This document shows positions 1-8,440 of a stretch of DNA of 64,000 nucleotides, piece by piece. Source of the DNA: Sphingopyxis fribergensis (lineage in GTDB: Bacteria > Pseudomonadota > Alphaproteobacteria > Sphingomonadales > Sphingomonadaceae). Every line of letters begins with the position of its first letter. The stretch's first letter is position 1. Below the pieces are notes generated by a model, which was not told the DNA's origin, ran no database searches, and saw only the letters and a list, made by a program, of their open reading frames with translations. The stretch covers positions 3,634,501 through 3,698,500 of the forward strand of contig NZ_CP009122.1 of assembly GCF_000803645.1 (NCBI RefSeq). The letters are read 5' to 3'. Position numbers and translations under genes: made by a program.

Positions 1-41
1 CGCGCTGTCGAAACGTATCTGATAGAGTAATCCTCTCTGCT

Positions 42-121
42 CCGTTCGTGTCGAGCGAAGTCGAGAAACCGTGAAGGCAGGCGCTACCGATGGGAATCTG
101 GACTTCGCTCGATGCGAACGG
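42..121. repeat. Palindromic intergenic repeat
   Basis: Two 21-base arms, 42-62 and 101-121, are reverse complements apart from two adjacent mismatches; the outer ends are CCGTTCG and CGAACGG. The 38-base centre is not symmetric. It lies upstream of the first gene and looks like a dispersed palindromic unit of the kind common in sphingomonad intergenic DNA. No second copy is seen in this window. Confidence 0.6.
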
Positions 122-187
122 CAGGGATTGTTCATTGCTCGTGCAGCGAGTGCGTGCCATCTGGACCGCATGACAAAGGAAATGACG

Positions 188-793
188 ATGACCCGCCTCC
201 CCCTGTTCGCGCTGATCCTTGCCGGTAGCGCCGTCGCTTTGCCCGCCGCTGCGCAACAGCAAACGGTCGATGCCGAAAAGATCAATCAGGTCATCGTCTA
301 TGGCAATGACCAATGCGAACAGTCGAGCCCCGACGAGATCGTCGTCTGTAATCGCCTGCCCGAAACCGAACGCTATCGCGTGCCCGAGATGCTGCGCGGC
401 AATCCGCTCGACGTGCGCAACGAAGCCTGGGCGAACAAGGTCGTCGCGGTCGAACGCGTCGGCCGCTTTGGCACCGACAGCTGCTCGCCGACCGGCCTCG
501 GCGGTTTCACCGGCTGTACGCAGGCGCTGGTCGCGGGCGCGAAGGCCGAACGCCAGGCCGCGAACAAGACCGACTGGCAGGCGATGATCGCCGACGAACG
601 CGCCAAGCGCATCGCCGGGATCGACGCCGCATCGGACGAAGTCGAAGCCGCAGTGGTCGCCGAGGAACGCGCACTCGCCGAGCGGCAGAAGGCGGCCGAG
701 GAACTCGAGCGTCAGGCGAACGGCCAGGCCCCCGCGCAGACGGCCCCCGACGAAGCCGACGCAGCCCCTCTTCCGACCCCGCCGCAGCCCTAA
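188..793 (+). CDS. Secreted hypothetical protein
   Basis: This 201-residue protein begins with a clear signal peptide (MTRLPLFALILAGSAVAL, cleavage probably after PAAA near residue 22), so it should be exported. The mature part has a Cys pair about 13 residues apart (DQC...VVC), two further Cys, an Ala/Glu-rich charged stretch that may form a coiled coil, and a Pro-rich tail (PLPTPPQP). The ATG at 188 is chosen because AAAGGA at 175-180 sits 7 bases upstream and the signal peptide begins there; an in-frame extension to 71 runs into the palindromic repeat. I do not recognise a family and cannot assign a function. Confidence 0.75.
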   Translation: MTRLPLFALILAGSAVALPAAAQQQTVDAEKINQVIVYGNDQCEQSSPDEIVVCNRLPETERYRVPEMLRGNPLDVRNEAWANKVVAVERVGRFGTDSCSPTGLGGFTGCTQALVAGAKAERQAANKTDWQAMIADERAKRIAGIDAASDEVEAAVVAEERALAERQKAAEELERQANGQAPAQTAPDEADAAPLPTPPQP

Positions 794-1027
794 GGCTGGA
801 CGGGCGCTGGGCGCTCCGAGTTGCCGTAACCCGCCCCCCGGTCGGCACCCCAAATATCCGAAAAGCTGCCAGATTTGCACCGAATTGACGGTCTGGCCCG
901 TTTGCGTTGCGAATCCGCGCCGAATTGAGTGCAAAAATTAACGAATCGCTGGCAAGCTGTCTTGACTTGGGAATTTTTGGGGCAAATCGTGCGGTTCTGG
1001 GAATCGCCAGCCTAAGGGGGCTGTAAC

Positions 1028-1426
1028 ATGGCATCAGCATTTGGACCGCGCCTATGGGGGCGCACGGCAGTCAGCGTGCCACCGGCACGGAGTCTGGGTC
1101 GACGAATGACGTGGCACGCCGCCACCGCCCTTCTCGCTTTTGCCGCCTTGCAGATCTGGCTCGTCATGAGCGCGATGGCCGCTGGCGCCCCTTCGGGCTT
1201 CATCGTCGTTGCGCTGATCATGCTGCTGGCGCTCGCGCTGCCTGTGGCGCGCTCGACCGAACGCCATTGGTATCGCCTCAGCCGTCAGGCACTTGCCAGC
1301 TGGGGGCTCCACGCGCGCTTCCGCCGCGACGTCCGCCGCCTGTGGGTCGCGGCGCTGACGCTGCCCTTCTTGTGGATCAGCGGCGCGATGGCCGCCACCG
1401 ACGCGATCGCCGCGATCATCAAGTAG
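1028..1426 (+). CDS. Small integral membrane protein, unknown function
   Basis: The product is 132 residues with three likely membrane segments, around residues 28-48 (ATALLAFAALQIWLVMSAM), 57-74 and 107-127. A basic loop containing RFRRDVRRLW precedes the last helix and should face the cytoplasm. A G-rich stretch (AAGGGGG, 1014-1020) supplies a ribosome binding site 7 bases before the ATG. It stands alone between a secreted protein and pmbA and is followed by a palindromic repeat. No family was recognised; the helix pattern and start site are the reasons for calling it real. Confidence 0.6.
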   Translation: MASAFGPRLWGRTAVSVPPARSLGRRMTWHAATALLAFAALQIWLVMSAMAAGAPSGFIVVALIMLLALALPVARSTERHWYRLSRQALASWGLHARFRRDVRRLWVAALTLPFLWISGAMAATDAIAAIIK

Positions 1427-1445
1427 CGCCACTTCCCGCTATTTT

Positions 1446-1517
1446 GTCATGCCGGACTTGATCCGGCATCCATTTCGGCGTCGAAATCATGGACCCCGGA
1501 TCAAGTCCGGGGTGACG
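1446..1517. repeat. Dispersed palindromic repeat, family B copy 1
   Basis: The unit starts GTCATGCCGGACTTGATCCGG and ends CCGGATCAAGTCCGGGGTGAC, so its ends are near-perfect reverse complements around a variable centre. A second copy with the same ends lies at 48441-48513. Confidence 0.8.
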
Positions 1518-1551
1518 AACGAATGTTATTGCTCGTTGAACGCACCCAGCT

Positions 1552-1586
1552 TTGATTTTTTGCCCCGCGCCGTATAGGGCGCGGGC
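1552..1586 (+). promoter_or_regulatory. Probable promoter and hairpin touching the pmbA start
   Basis: TTGATT (1552-1557) and TATAGG (1573-1578) resemble -35 and -10 hexamers 15 bases apart. Transcription would then start within a few bases of the ATG at 1587, giving a leaderless mRNA; no Shine-Dalgarno sequence is present. The -10 lies in the loop of a perfect 8-bp inverted repeat (CCCGCGCC 1564-1571, GGCGCGGG 1578-1585). The promoter reading is inference. Confidence 0.4.
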
Positions 1587-2930
1587 ATGCTGACCGTTTC
1601 CGAAGCCCTCGATCGTGCGCAGATGCTGTGCGACGCCGCCGCAAAAGCCGGCGCCGACGCCGCCGACGCCCTCTATTATTGCAACGCCGCTACCTCGGTC
1701 TCGATGCGGCTCGGCGCGCTCGAAGATGTCGAGCGGTCCGAGGGGCAAGATATTTCGCTGCGCGTCTTCGTCGGCCAGCGCAGCGCCAGCGTGTCGACCG
1801 CCGACATGGACGCGGGCGAGCTGACCAAGCTGGTCGAACGCTGCGTCGCGATGGCGCGCGAGGCGCCCGAGGATCCCTATTCGGGCCTCGCGCCCGAAGA
1901 GCTGCTGTTCAAGGGCCCCGTTCCCGATTTCGACCTCGACGATGGCAGCGAAGCCGACCCTGCGGCGCTGCGCAGCGCTGCATTGGCGGTCGAGGAAGCC
2001 GCGCGCGCCGTCGCGGGCGTCACCAACAGCGAAGGCGGCAGCGCGAGCCACAGCCGCACGCGCTTCGCGCTTGCGACCAGCCACGGCTTTGCCGGCGGTT
2101 ACGGGTCGAGCGGCCACAGCCTGTCGGCGAGCGTCATTGCGGGCGAAGGCGCGAGCATGCAGCGCGACTATGGCTGGCACAGCGCACACCATCTGACCGA
2201 CCTCGAAAGCACCGCGGATATCGGCGCCCGCGCCGGGACCCGCGCCGTCGCGCGGCTGAACCCCGGCAAGGCGCCGAACGGCAAGCTGCCCGTGGTGCTC
2301 GACCCGCGCGTCAGCGGCGGCATCGTCGGCCATCTGCTCGGCGCGATCGCCGGCCCCGCCATCGCGCGCGGGACGAGCTTCCTGCTCGGCAAGGAAGACC
2401 AGATGCTGTTCGACAGCAGCATCGTAATCCGCGACGAGCCACATCGCCCGCGCGGGCTGCGCAGCCGGGCCTTCGACGGCGAGGGCCTGCCCACCGCGGC
2501 GCGAAATCTGGTCGAGGGCGGCAAGATCACCGGCTGGCTGCTCGACACCGCATCGGCGAAGCAACTCGGCCTCACCCCCACCGGCCATGCCAGCCGCGGC
2601 GGCGGCGCATCGGGGGTCGGTGCGAGCAACCTGCACCTTGCGGCGGGCAGCGTAACGCCCGAGGCGCTGATGAAGGACATCGTCGACGGCGTCTATATCA
2701 CCGAGTTGATCGGCCACGGCGTCAACCCCGTCACCGGCGATTACAGCCGCGGCGCATCGGGTTTCCTGATCAAGGATGGCGCGCTTGCCGGGCCGATCGC
2801 CGAATTCACCATTGCGGGCAATCTGATCGACATGTTCGCGGCATTGATCCCCGCGAGCGACCTCGAGTTCCGTCACGGCACCAACGCGCCGACGCTGCGC
2901 ATCGACGGCATGACCGTCGCCAGTAGCTGA
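1587..2930 (+). CDS. pmbA: TldD/PmbA family protein, TldE (PmbA) type
   Basis: The 447-residue product has the length and layout of TldE/PmbA, the partner of the metalloprotease TldD; the pair degrades unfolded peptides and matures some modified peptides in the cytoplasm. TldD carries a HEXXXH zinc site, whereas here the equivalent region reads LDPRVSGGIVGHLLG, so this is the subunit without zinc. The C-terminal part (HGVNPVTGDYSRGASGFLI) is typical of the family. It ends in TGATG, sharing one base with the next start, so the two genes are probably coupled. A tldD gene is not in the window. Confidence 0.92.
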   Translation: MLTVSEALDRAQMLCDAAAKAGADAADALYYCNAATSVSMRLGALEDVERSEGQDISLRVFVGQRSASVSTADMDAGELTKLVERCVAMAREAPEDPYSGLAPEELLFKGPVPDFDLDDGSEADPAALRSAALAVEEAARAVAGVTNSEGGSASHSRTRFALATSHGFAGGYGSSGHSLSASVIAGEGASMQRDYGWHSAHHLTDLESTADIGARAGTRAVARLNPGKAPNGKLPVVLDPRVSGGIVGHLLGAIAGPAIARGTSFLLGKEDQMLFDSSIVIRDEPHRPRGLRSRAFDGEGLPTAARNLVEGGKITGWLLDTASAKQLGLTPTGHASRGGGASGVGASNLHLAAGSVTPEALMKDIVDGVYITELIGHGVNPVTGDYSRGASGFLIKDGALAGPIAEFTIAGNLIDMFAALIPASDLEFRHGTNAPTLRIDGMTVASS

Positions 2931-3718
2931 TGCCCGGCCGCAACCTCGAAGCCGCGATCGCCGCGACCCGCGAAGTCGGCGACATGGCGATGGCGCGCTG
3001 GCGCGGCGAGGGGCAAGCGGTCAACGTCTGGCACAAGTCGCACGACAATCCGGTCAGCGACGTCGACCTGGCGGTCGATGCCCGGCTGAAGGCCGTGCTC
3101 GGCGCGATGGTGCCCGAGGCGGGGTGGCTGTCCGAAGAGACCGCCGACAACGCCGATCGCCTCTCGTGCCGTGCGATGTGGTGCGTCGATCCGATCGACG
3201 GCACGCGCGACTTTATACGCGGCCGCCCTGGCTGGTGCGTGTCGGTCGCGCTGGTGATCGACGGCACCCCCGAATTCGGCATCCTCTATGCCCCCGCGCT
3301 CGACGAATTGTGGGTCGCGCAAAAGGGGCAAGGCGCGCTGCTCAACGGCGAGGCATTGCACGCCAGCGAGCGCGCGACCTTCGCCGGATCGCGCGTCCCC
3401 GCCGATGCGCTGCCGCGCGTCGACAGCGACCTTGTCATCGTCACCAAGCCGAACAGCATCGCGCTGCGCATGGCGCTCGTGGCCGACGACCGCGCCGACC
3501 TGGTCGCCACTTTGCGCTGGGGTTTCGAATGGGACGTCGCGGCGGCGGCGCTGATCGCGAGCGAGGCCGGCGCCACCGTGACCGACGCGTTCGGCGCGCC
3601 CTTGCGCTTCAATACTCCGCGCGCGCAGGCGTTCGGCGTTATCGCCTGCGCCCCCGGAATCCATGCGGCGGTCGTCGACCGATTGCATGATCGTGCGATC
3701 GCTCTTACATCCTCGTGA
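2930..3718 (+). CDS. Inositol monophosphatase family protein, CysQ-like
   Basis: This 262-residue protein belongs to the Mg/Li-sensitive phosphatase fold. Visible metal-site motifs are SEE (GWLSEETADN), the signature WCVDPIDGTRDFIRG, and WD near residue 204 (GFEWDVAAAALIASEAG). Family members hydrolyse inositol phosphates, 3'-phosphoadenosine 5'-phosphate or histidinol phosphate; sequence alone does not separate these, and CysQ-like PAP phosphatase is the best guess. The start overlaps the pmbA stop by one base. The last gene of this pair, it ends 203 bases before rpsM. Confidence 0.85.
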   Translation: MPGRNLEAAIAATREVGDMAMARWRGEGQAVNVWHKSHDNPVSDVDLAVDARLKAVLGAMVPEAGWLSEETADNADRLSCRAMWCVDPIDGTRDFIRGRPGWCVSVALVIDGTPEFGILYAPALDELWVAQKGQGALLNGEALHASERATFAGSRVPADALPRVDSDLVIVTKPNSIALRMALVADDRADLVATLRWGFEWDVAAAALIASEAGATVTDAFGAPLRFNTPRAQAFGVIACAPGIHAAVVDRLHDRAIALTSS

Positions 3719-3756
3719 CCGGCACGCGGAAAGGCCTTCAAACCACCGCACTTCAC

Positions 3757-3785
3757 TTGACAATCGGCCCGACTCACCTTAGTTG
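3757..3785 (+). promoter_or_regulatory. Candidate promoter of the rpsM operon
   Basis: TTGACA at 3757-3762 is a perfect -35 hexamer; 17 bases later lies TAGTTG (3780-3785), a weak -10. It is the best sigma70-like match in the 203-base gap before rpsM, leaving a leader of about 130 bases. Confidence 0.35.
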
Positions 3786-3921
3786 CGCGTCCATTCCGAC
3801 AGCCTGACCGGACGGCGAAGCGCTATCATGCGCATCGTGGTCCGTTTTTTGCGTTGGAAAATCAGACGCTTTGAGATGGGGCCGATTGCCAACGGCCCTG
3901 TGGAGCAGGAGAAAGTTACCA

Positions 3922-4290
3922 ATGGCACGTATTGCGGGCGTCAATCTGCCCACCAACAAGCGCGTTATCATCGCGCTCACCTATATCCACGGCATCGGTC
4001 GCAAGACCGCCGTCGACATCGCCACCAAGCTCGGCATCGACCAGTCGCGCCGCGTTCAGGACCTGTCCGACGCCGAAGTGCTGCAGATCCGTGAAACGAT
4101 CGACGCCGACCTGACGGTCGAAGGTGATCTTCGCCGCAACACGGCGATGAACATCAAGCGCCTGATGGACCTCGCCTGCTACCGCGGGCTGCGTCATCGC
4201 AAGGGCCTTCCGGTCCGCGGCCAGCGTACGCACACCAATGCGCGCACCCGCAAGGGCAAGGCCAAGGCGATCGCCGGTAAGAAGAAATAA
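3922..4290 (+). CDS. rpsM: 30S ribosomal protein S13
   Basis: The 122-residue product matches S13 throughout: [10 protein letters not shown] at the N-terminus, the HGIGRKTA loop, and the basic tail [18 protein letters not shown] that contacts 16S rRNA and tRNA at the head of the 30S subunit. The ATG at 3922 has GCAGGAG 10 bases upstream; longer in-frame starts are not supported. It is the first of four genes (S13, S11, RNA polymerase alpha, L17). In many alphaproteobacteria secY and adk lie just upstream, but here the neighbour is a CysQ-like phosphatase. Confidence 0.98.
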   Translation: MARIAGVNLPTNKRVIIALTYIHGIGRKTAVDIATKLGIDQSRRVQDLSDAEVLQIRETIDADLTVEGDLRRNTAMNIKRLMDLACYRGLRHRKGLPVRGQRTHTNARTRKGKAKAIAGKKK

Positions 4291-4295
4291 GATCT

Positions 4296-4320
4296 GAAAT
4301 TCGTCCGGGGGACGAATTTC
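4296..4320 (+). other. Perfect hairpin in the rpsM-rpsK spacer
   Basis: GAAATTCGTCC (4296-4306), loop GGG, GGACGAATTTC (4310-4320) form an 11-bp perfect stem 5 bases after the rpsM stop. The following bases are CTTATTTC, not a proper T run, so it may be a weak terminator, a processing site or an mRNA-stabilising structure. Confidence 0.7.
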
Positions 4321-4394
4321 CTTATTTCTCCGCCGGAGGCAGCTCTCGAAACAGCGCCCCGGTCGTTCAGGATTTCAGGATTTAGGATAGCAAC

Positions 4395-4784
4395 ATGGCT
4401 CGTGAACCGCAGCGCCTTCGTCGGCGCGAACGCAAAAACATCTCGTCGGGCGTCGCCCACGTCAACGCGACCTTCAACAACACGATGATCACCATCACCG
4501 ACGCACAGGGCAATGCGATTGCCTGGTCGAGCGCCGGCATGATGGGCTTCAAGGGAAGCCGCAAGTCGACCCCCTATGCGGCGCAGGTTTGCGCCGAAGA
4601 CGCCGGCAAGAAGGCCGCCGAACATGGCGTCCGCACGCTGGAAGTCGAAGTCAAGGGCCCGGGTGCGGGTCGTGAATCGGCTCTCCGCGCGCTGCAGGCT
4701 GTCGGGTTTCACATCACGTCGATCCGCGACGTGACGCCGATCCCGCACAATGGCGTCCGCCCGGCCAAGCGCCGCCGCGTCTGA
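4395..4784 (+). CDS. rpsK: 30S ribosomal protein S11
   Basis: The 129-residue protein is a standard bacterial S11, part of the 30S platform. Visible family features are [16 protein letters not shown], the [19 protein letters not shown] segment, and the C-terminal [12 protein letters not shown] that sits near the mRNA exit. It follows rpsM after a 104-base spacer containing a strong hairpin and precedes rpoA, the usual order. The start is preceded only by a weak AGGAT-type site. Confidence 0.98.
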   Translation: MAREPQRLRRRERKNISSGVAHVNATFNNTMITITDAQGNAIAWSSAGMMGFKGSRKSTPYAAQVCAEDAGKKAAEHGVRTLEVEVKGPGAGRESALRALQAVGFHITSIRDVTPIPHNGVRPAKRRRV

Positions 4785-4791
4785 CGTCTTT

Positions 4792-4819
4792 CGGGCACGC
4801 TCCGCCGGAGCGCCGCCCG
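4792..4819 (+). other. Hairpin in the rpsK-rpoA spacer
   Basis: CGGGC (4792-4796) pairs with GCCCG (4815-4819) and GCTCC (4799-4803) with GGAGC (4807-4811), separated by a small internal loop. The stem begins 8 bases after the rpsK stop and is followed by TATAAAAATCC, with no T run. Confidence 0.55.
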
Positions 4820-4884
4820 TATAAAAATCCTCGCTGGACAGGTGGTCGACCCCCACCCGTCCCGCTCAAAGCAAAGGGAAATCC

Positions 4885-5943
4885 ATGACTGTCAATATCC
4901 GGAACTGGCAGGAATTGAAGAAGCCCAGCAACCTGGAAATCAAGGCTGGCAGCGACGGCAAGCGCAAGGCGACCTTCGTCGCCGAACCGCTCGAGCGCGG
5001 CTTCGGCCTGACGCTCGGCAACGCGCTGCGCCGCGTGTTGCTCTCGTCGCTCCAGGGTGCGGCTATCACGTCGATCAAGATCGAGAATGTTCTCCACGAA
5101 TTCTCGAGCCTGGCCGGCGTGCGCGAAGATGTCACCGACATCGTCCTCAACGTGAAGCAGATCGCGCTCAAAATGGAAGGCGAAGGCCCGAAGCGGCTCC
5201 AGCTTTCGGCGACCGGTCCCGCGACCGTCAAGGCCGGCGACATCATGGTGTCGGGCGACATCAAGGTGATGAACCCGAACCATGTCATCTGTCACCTGGA
5301 TGACGGTGCGACGCTGAACATGGAACTTGTTGCCGACACCGGCAAGGGTTATGTCCCCGCGACCGCCAACCGTCCGATCGACGCGCCGATCGGCCTGATC
5401 CCGGTCGACTCGCTCTACTCGCCCGTGCGCCAGGTCGCTTACAAGGTCGACAATGCCCGCATCGGTCAGGAACTGGACTATGACAAGCTGAACCTGACCG
5501 TCGAAACCGACGGCACGATCACCCCGGAAGACGCCGTCGCTTACGCCGCGCGCATCCTCCAGGATCAGCTCCAGGTCTTCGTCCACTTCGAAGAAGCGAT
5601 GAACGACAGCGGCATGATCGGCATGGCGGCTTCGCCGACCACCGCCGACGAAAGCGACGTCAACCAGCTCAACCGCTTCCTTCTCAAGAAGGTCGACGAG
5701 CTCGAATTGTCGGTCCGCTCGGCGAACTGCCTCAAGAACGACAATATCATCTATATCGGTGATCTCGTTCAGAAGACCGAAGCCGAAATGCTCCGCACCC
5801 CGAACTTCGGCCGCAAATCCTTGAACGAAATCAAGGAAGTGCTGTCGTCGATGGGCCTGCGCCTCGGCATGGACATCCCCGGCTGGCCGCCGGAGAATAT
5901 CGAAGAAATGGCCAAGAAGCTCGAACAAGAGCTGCTGGGTTAA
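4885..5943 (+). CDS. rpoA: DNA-directed RNA polymerase subunit alpha
   Basis: The 352-residue protein matches RpoA in length and order. The N-terminal assembly domain (about residues 1-230) includes [19 protein letters not shown], and the C-terminal domain (about 265-330), which binds UP elements and activators, includes [18 protein letters not shown]. The start has AAAGGGAAA about 6 bases upstream. It lies between rpsK and rplQ as in most bacteria, so core polymerase supply is tied to ribosomal protein expression. Confidence 0.98.
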   Translation: MTVNIRNWQELKKPSNLEIKAGSDGKRKATFVAEPLERGFGLTLGNALRRVLLSSLQGAAITSIKIENVLHEFSSLAGVREDVTDIVLNVKQIALKMEGEGPKRLQLSATGPATVKAGDIMVSGDIKVMNPNHVICHLDDGATLNMELVADTGKGYVPATANRPIDAPIGLIPVDSLYSPVRQVAYKVDNARIGQELDYDKLNLTVETDGTITPEDAVAYAARILQDQLQVFVHFEEAMNDSGMIGMAASPTTADESDVNQLNRFLLKKVDELELSVRSANCLKNDNIIYIGDLVQKTEAEMLRTPNFGRKSLNEIKEVLSSMGLRLGMDIPGWPPENIEEMAKKLEQELLG

Positions 5944-5951
5944 TCGAGATA

Positions 5952-5973
5952 GCGCCCCGGTTCGCCGGGGCGC
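5952..5973 (+). other. Hairpin with TTCG loop in the rpoA-rplQ spacer
   Basis: GCGCCCCGG (5952-5960), loop TTCG, CCGGGGCGC (5965-5973): a perfect 9-bp stem closed by a UUCG-type tetraloop, 8 bases after the rpoA stop. It is followed by ATTCAAC, so a conventional intrinsic terminator is unlikely. Confidence 0.7.
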
Positions 5974-6055
5974 ATTCAACGGGAATGGGTCGGCCCGCAA
6001 TCGACCTGGCTTGGGGTACCTCACACGGCCCCTCTGACAAACGAAGGAAAGAATT

Positions 6056-6478
6056 ATGCGTCATAAATCGGGTGGCCGGAAGCTGCAGCGCACGAGCGCG
6101 CATCGCACGGCCCTGTTCCGCAACATGTCGGCGTCGCTCATCAAGCATGAGCAGATCACGACGACCGTCGCCAAGGCGAAGGAACTGCGTCCCTATATCG
6201 AAAAGCTGGTCACGCTGGCCAAGCGCGGTGGCCTTGCCAACCGCCGCCTCGCGAACAGCCGCCTGCTCGACGACACGCAACTCAAGAAGCTGTTCGACGT
6301 GCTGGCCGAGCGTTACAAGGACCGCAACGGCGGCTACACCCGCGTGATCAAGGCCGGCATCCGCGCCTCGGACGCGGCGCCGATGGCGATCATCGAATTC
6401 GTCGACCGCGACGTCGACGCCAAGGGCCAGGATTCGGGTCCGGTCGAACAATATGACGACGAGATGGCCGAAGCCTGA
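6056..6478 (+). CDS. rplQ: 50S ribosomal protein L17
   Basis: The 140-residue product begins [17 protein letters not shown] and contains [26 protein letters not shown], both diagnostic of L17, a 50S protein near the tunnel exit. It is slightly longer than the roughly 120-residue minimal forms because of an acidic tail ([13 protein letters not shown]). AAGGAA lies 6 bases before the ATG. It is the last gene of the operon; an intrinsic terminator follows. Confidence 0.98.
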   Translation: MRHKSGGRKLQRTSAHRTALFRNMSASLIKHEQITTTVAKAKELRPYIEKLVTLAKRGGLANRRLANSRLLDDTQLKKLFDVLAERYKDRNGGYTRVIKAGIRASDAAPMAIIEFVDRDVDAKGQDSGPVEQYDDEMAEA

Positions 6479-6503
6479 GCTTCGCCTCTTCGCACAAGAT
6501 CAA

Positions 6504-6537
6504 GGGCGGCGTCCGAAAGGATAGCCGCCCTTTTCTT
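6504..6537 (+). terminator. Intrinsic terminator after rplQ
   Basis: GGGCGGC (6504-6510) pairs with GCCGCCC (6524-6530); an inner TCC-GAAA-GGA extends the stem, and TTTTCTTT follows directly. It closes the rpsM-rplQ operon 25 bases after the stop. Confidence 0.85.
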
Positions 6538-6711
6538 TGTCCCGTTGGGCCTAGAAGCCGCGTTTTGCTTCCGTTCGCCGCGGGGCGGGAAGCGACTATC
6601 TGCGTCAAATCGGGACAGCTTCTTCACGGTTAACGGATTCGCGGAAAGGCGCCAATTTTGCTAACAAGCTGTTAACCAATCGGTTCAGGCCGAGGGAACA
6701 GGGAGCTTGGC

Positions 6712-7530
6712 ATGCGTACGATCATATTGTTGGGAATGGCCGCAGGATCGTTGTTGCTGGCGGGACGCGCCGGCGCCGAACAGCCCGCGCTCGACTATGG
6801 CGTACCGGCCGATCCCGACGCCCGCGTCTACACCGGCTATCCCGACCGGGTGCCGAGCGAAGTCGAATATCGCCGCGTCTCGGGCTATGACGCCGAGGGC
6901 CGCTGGACCGGCACCTGGGACGGCACCTATGAAACGGCCGACGGCCGCCGGTACGAAGGCCGTTATGAAGGCACGGTCGAGGGCCATGGCGCGGGCTATC
7001 CGCCGCCGCCCGCCTATGATCCCTATTATCGTGACGGCTATGACGCCCGTTACGACGAAGAGATGGAACGCCGCTGTGGCCGGGGGGGCACAGTGGGCGG
7101 CGCGGTTGTCGGCGGGCTCGTGGGGGGCATCGCCGGCAACCGCATAGCCGGACGCGGCGACCGCACCGCGGGCACGCTGATCGGCGCCGGGGTCGGCGCG
7201 CTCGCGGGCAGCGCGATCGGCAATGCGTCGGACAAGAAGAAATGCGAAGAATATTGGTCCAGCCGTACGGTCCGCTATCGCCATGACGGCGGCCACTATC
7301 AGGGCGGATATTATCCCGGCGGCACTTCGACGAGCTATCAATATGATGGCTATGGATACGGCTATTACACGCCCGGCGTCGTCGTCACGACGATCATCAA
7401 CGGCGCCCCGGTCGTCACCGAAACGGTCGAGACGTCGACGCGTACCTATTATGAGAATGTCCCGGTGCGGAAACGCTATGTCGCGAAGAAAAAGTGGAAG
7501 CCGAAACCCAAGCCTCGCTGCGTCTGCTGA
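6712..7530 (+). CDS. Glycine-zipper 2TM domain secreted or outer-membrane protein
   Basis: The 272-residue product starts with a signal peptide (MRTIILLGMAAGSLLLAGRAGA). Residues about 40-110 are rich in Tyr, Gly and Asp. Residues about 123-170 form a glycine zipper (GGAVVGGLVGGIAGNRIAG and TLIGAGVGALAGSAIG), the pattern of the Rickettsia 17-kDa antigen/glycine-zipper family, which usually sits in or on the outer membrane. A Tyr-rich stretch and a basic end (KKKWKPKPKPRCVC) follow. AGGGAG precedes the ATG. A structural envelope role is likely but not demonstrated. Confidence 0.8.
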   Translation: MRTIILLGMAAGSLLLAGRAGAEQPALDYGVPADPDARVYTGYPDRVPSEVEYRRVSGYDAEGRWTGTWDGTYETADGRRYEGRYEGTVEGHGAGYPPPPAYDPYYRDGYDARYDEEMERRCGRGGTVGGAVVGGLVGGIAGNRIAGRGDRTAGTLIGAGVGALAGSAIGNASDKKKCEEYWSSRTVRYRHDGGHYQGGYYPGGTSTSYQYDGYGYGYYTPGVVVTTIINGAPVVTETVETSTRTYYENVPVRKRYVAKKKWKPKPKPRCVC

Positions 7531-7567
7531 TACCCAGGAACAGGTCTGGTCACCTATACTGGTCCAA

Positions 7568-7599
7568 GGCCCGTCATCCCCATAGATGGCGGGCCTTTT
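7568..7599 (+). terminator. Intrinsic terminator after the glycine-zipper gene
   Basis: GGCCCGTCATC (7568-7578) pairs with GATGGCGGGCC (7585-7595), with one G-U pair, followed by TTTT. It isolates the 6712-7530 gene from the next. Confidence 0.8.
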
Positions 7600-7721
7600 C
7601 CTTGCCCGACTCGGCTCGCCGCGCCCCCGCCACGGTTCAGCGGCGCGAAAGCATCGCGCGCGTAGAGCGGCACGATTGCGGGCTGGACCATCCTGAGCCC
7701 GCCGAAGGGGAGCGTCCCTCG

Positions 7722-8258
7722 ATGCGTAAACTGACCAGCTTCACCACCGCCGCAGCGATCGTCCTCACCTCGGTCGGGTTCAGCGCCGTTCCCGCCGAAG
7801 CGCGCGGGCGCCATCATGGCGGCTGGGGCTATCGCGACCGCGACCATATCAGCGCCGGCGAAGTGCTCGGCGGGCTGTTCGTCATCGGCGCGATCGCCGC
7901 GATCGCGAGCTCGGTGGGCAAGGACAAGCGCGAGCGCGCGCCCGATTACCGGTACGAGCCGCCCTATCGCGGCGACGATCAGCGGCAAGAGGTGCCGCGC
8001 TACGAACCCGATGCCCAAAATGACATCACGCCGGGCGCCTATGGCCGCGGCGAAGCCGAAGGCCGCGCCGCCGACGCGTGCAGCTGGGCGGTCGAGGGCG
8101 AGATGGGCGACGACGCCCGCGTCGACAGCATCACCGGAACCGAGGCATCGGGCGGCGGCTGGTACGTCACCGGCACCGCCTCGCGCCTCGGGGGCGAAGT
8201 GCGCAGCTTCGGCTGCAGCTATCGCAATGGCCGTGTCGTCGACGTCAATTTCGGCTGA
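7722..8258 (+). CDS. Secreted protein, first of two tandem paralogs
   Basis: The 178-residue product has a signal peptide (MRKLTSFTTAAAIVLTSV, cut near PAEA, residue 26), a short His/Gly-rich stretch, then the motif SAGEVLGGLFVIGAIAAIAS, one hydrophobic segment that may be a membrane anchor. The C-terminal domain has Cys residues in ADACSWAVE and SFGCSYRNGR and ends RVVDVNFG. The same order appears in the next gene. The ATG at 7722 is preferred because GAAGGGGA lies upstream and the signal peptide starts there. Function unknown. Confidence 0.75.
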   Translation: MRKLTSFTTAAAIVLTSVGFSAVPAEARGRHHGGWGYRDRDHISAGEVLGGLFVIGAIAAIASSVGKDKRERAPDYRYEPPYRGDDQRQEVPRYEPDAQNDITPGAYGRGEAEGRAADACSWAVEGEMGDDARVDSITGTEASGGGWYVTGTASRLGGEVRSFGCSYRNGRVVDVNFG

Positions 8259-8279
8259 ATCTCTCCGTCACCGGCAAAC

Positions 8280-8313
8280 GGCCTCTCGCCCCGCGGCGAG
8301 GGGCCTTTTCTTT
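8280..8313 (+). terminator. Intrinsic terminator
   Basis: GGCCTCTCGCC (8280-8290), loop CCGC, GGCGAGGGGCC (8295-8305) with one wobble pair, then TTTTCTTT. It ends the first tandem paralog, so the second needs its own promoter. Confidence 0.85.
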
Positions 8314-8440
8314 ATGAACGCCAGCAAAACCAAGGCTGAACGCCAGATAAGCACCGGGTTCAGGCCGGCGTCACGGCCACCGATCTAAAAGGTTTCCAAC
8401 AGGCCGCGACGACGCCGCCTGCGCTTAAGGAGACCGAACC

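Noticed and set aside
1419..2876. 485-codon minus-strand frame opposite pmbA
   Set aside because: Mirror of a conserved gene with matching codon phase; rich in Arg, Asp and Ala repeats.
3783..4094. 103-codon frame overlapping the start of rpsM
   Set aside because: The frame is read in a different phase from S13 and shows only basic low-complexity sequence.
4714..6024. Long minus-strand frame opposite rpoA
   Set aside because: Sequence is unlike any protein and lies exactly against a highly conserved gene; typical antisense frame in high-GC DNA.
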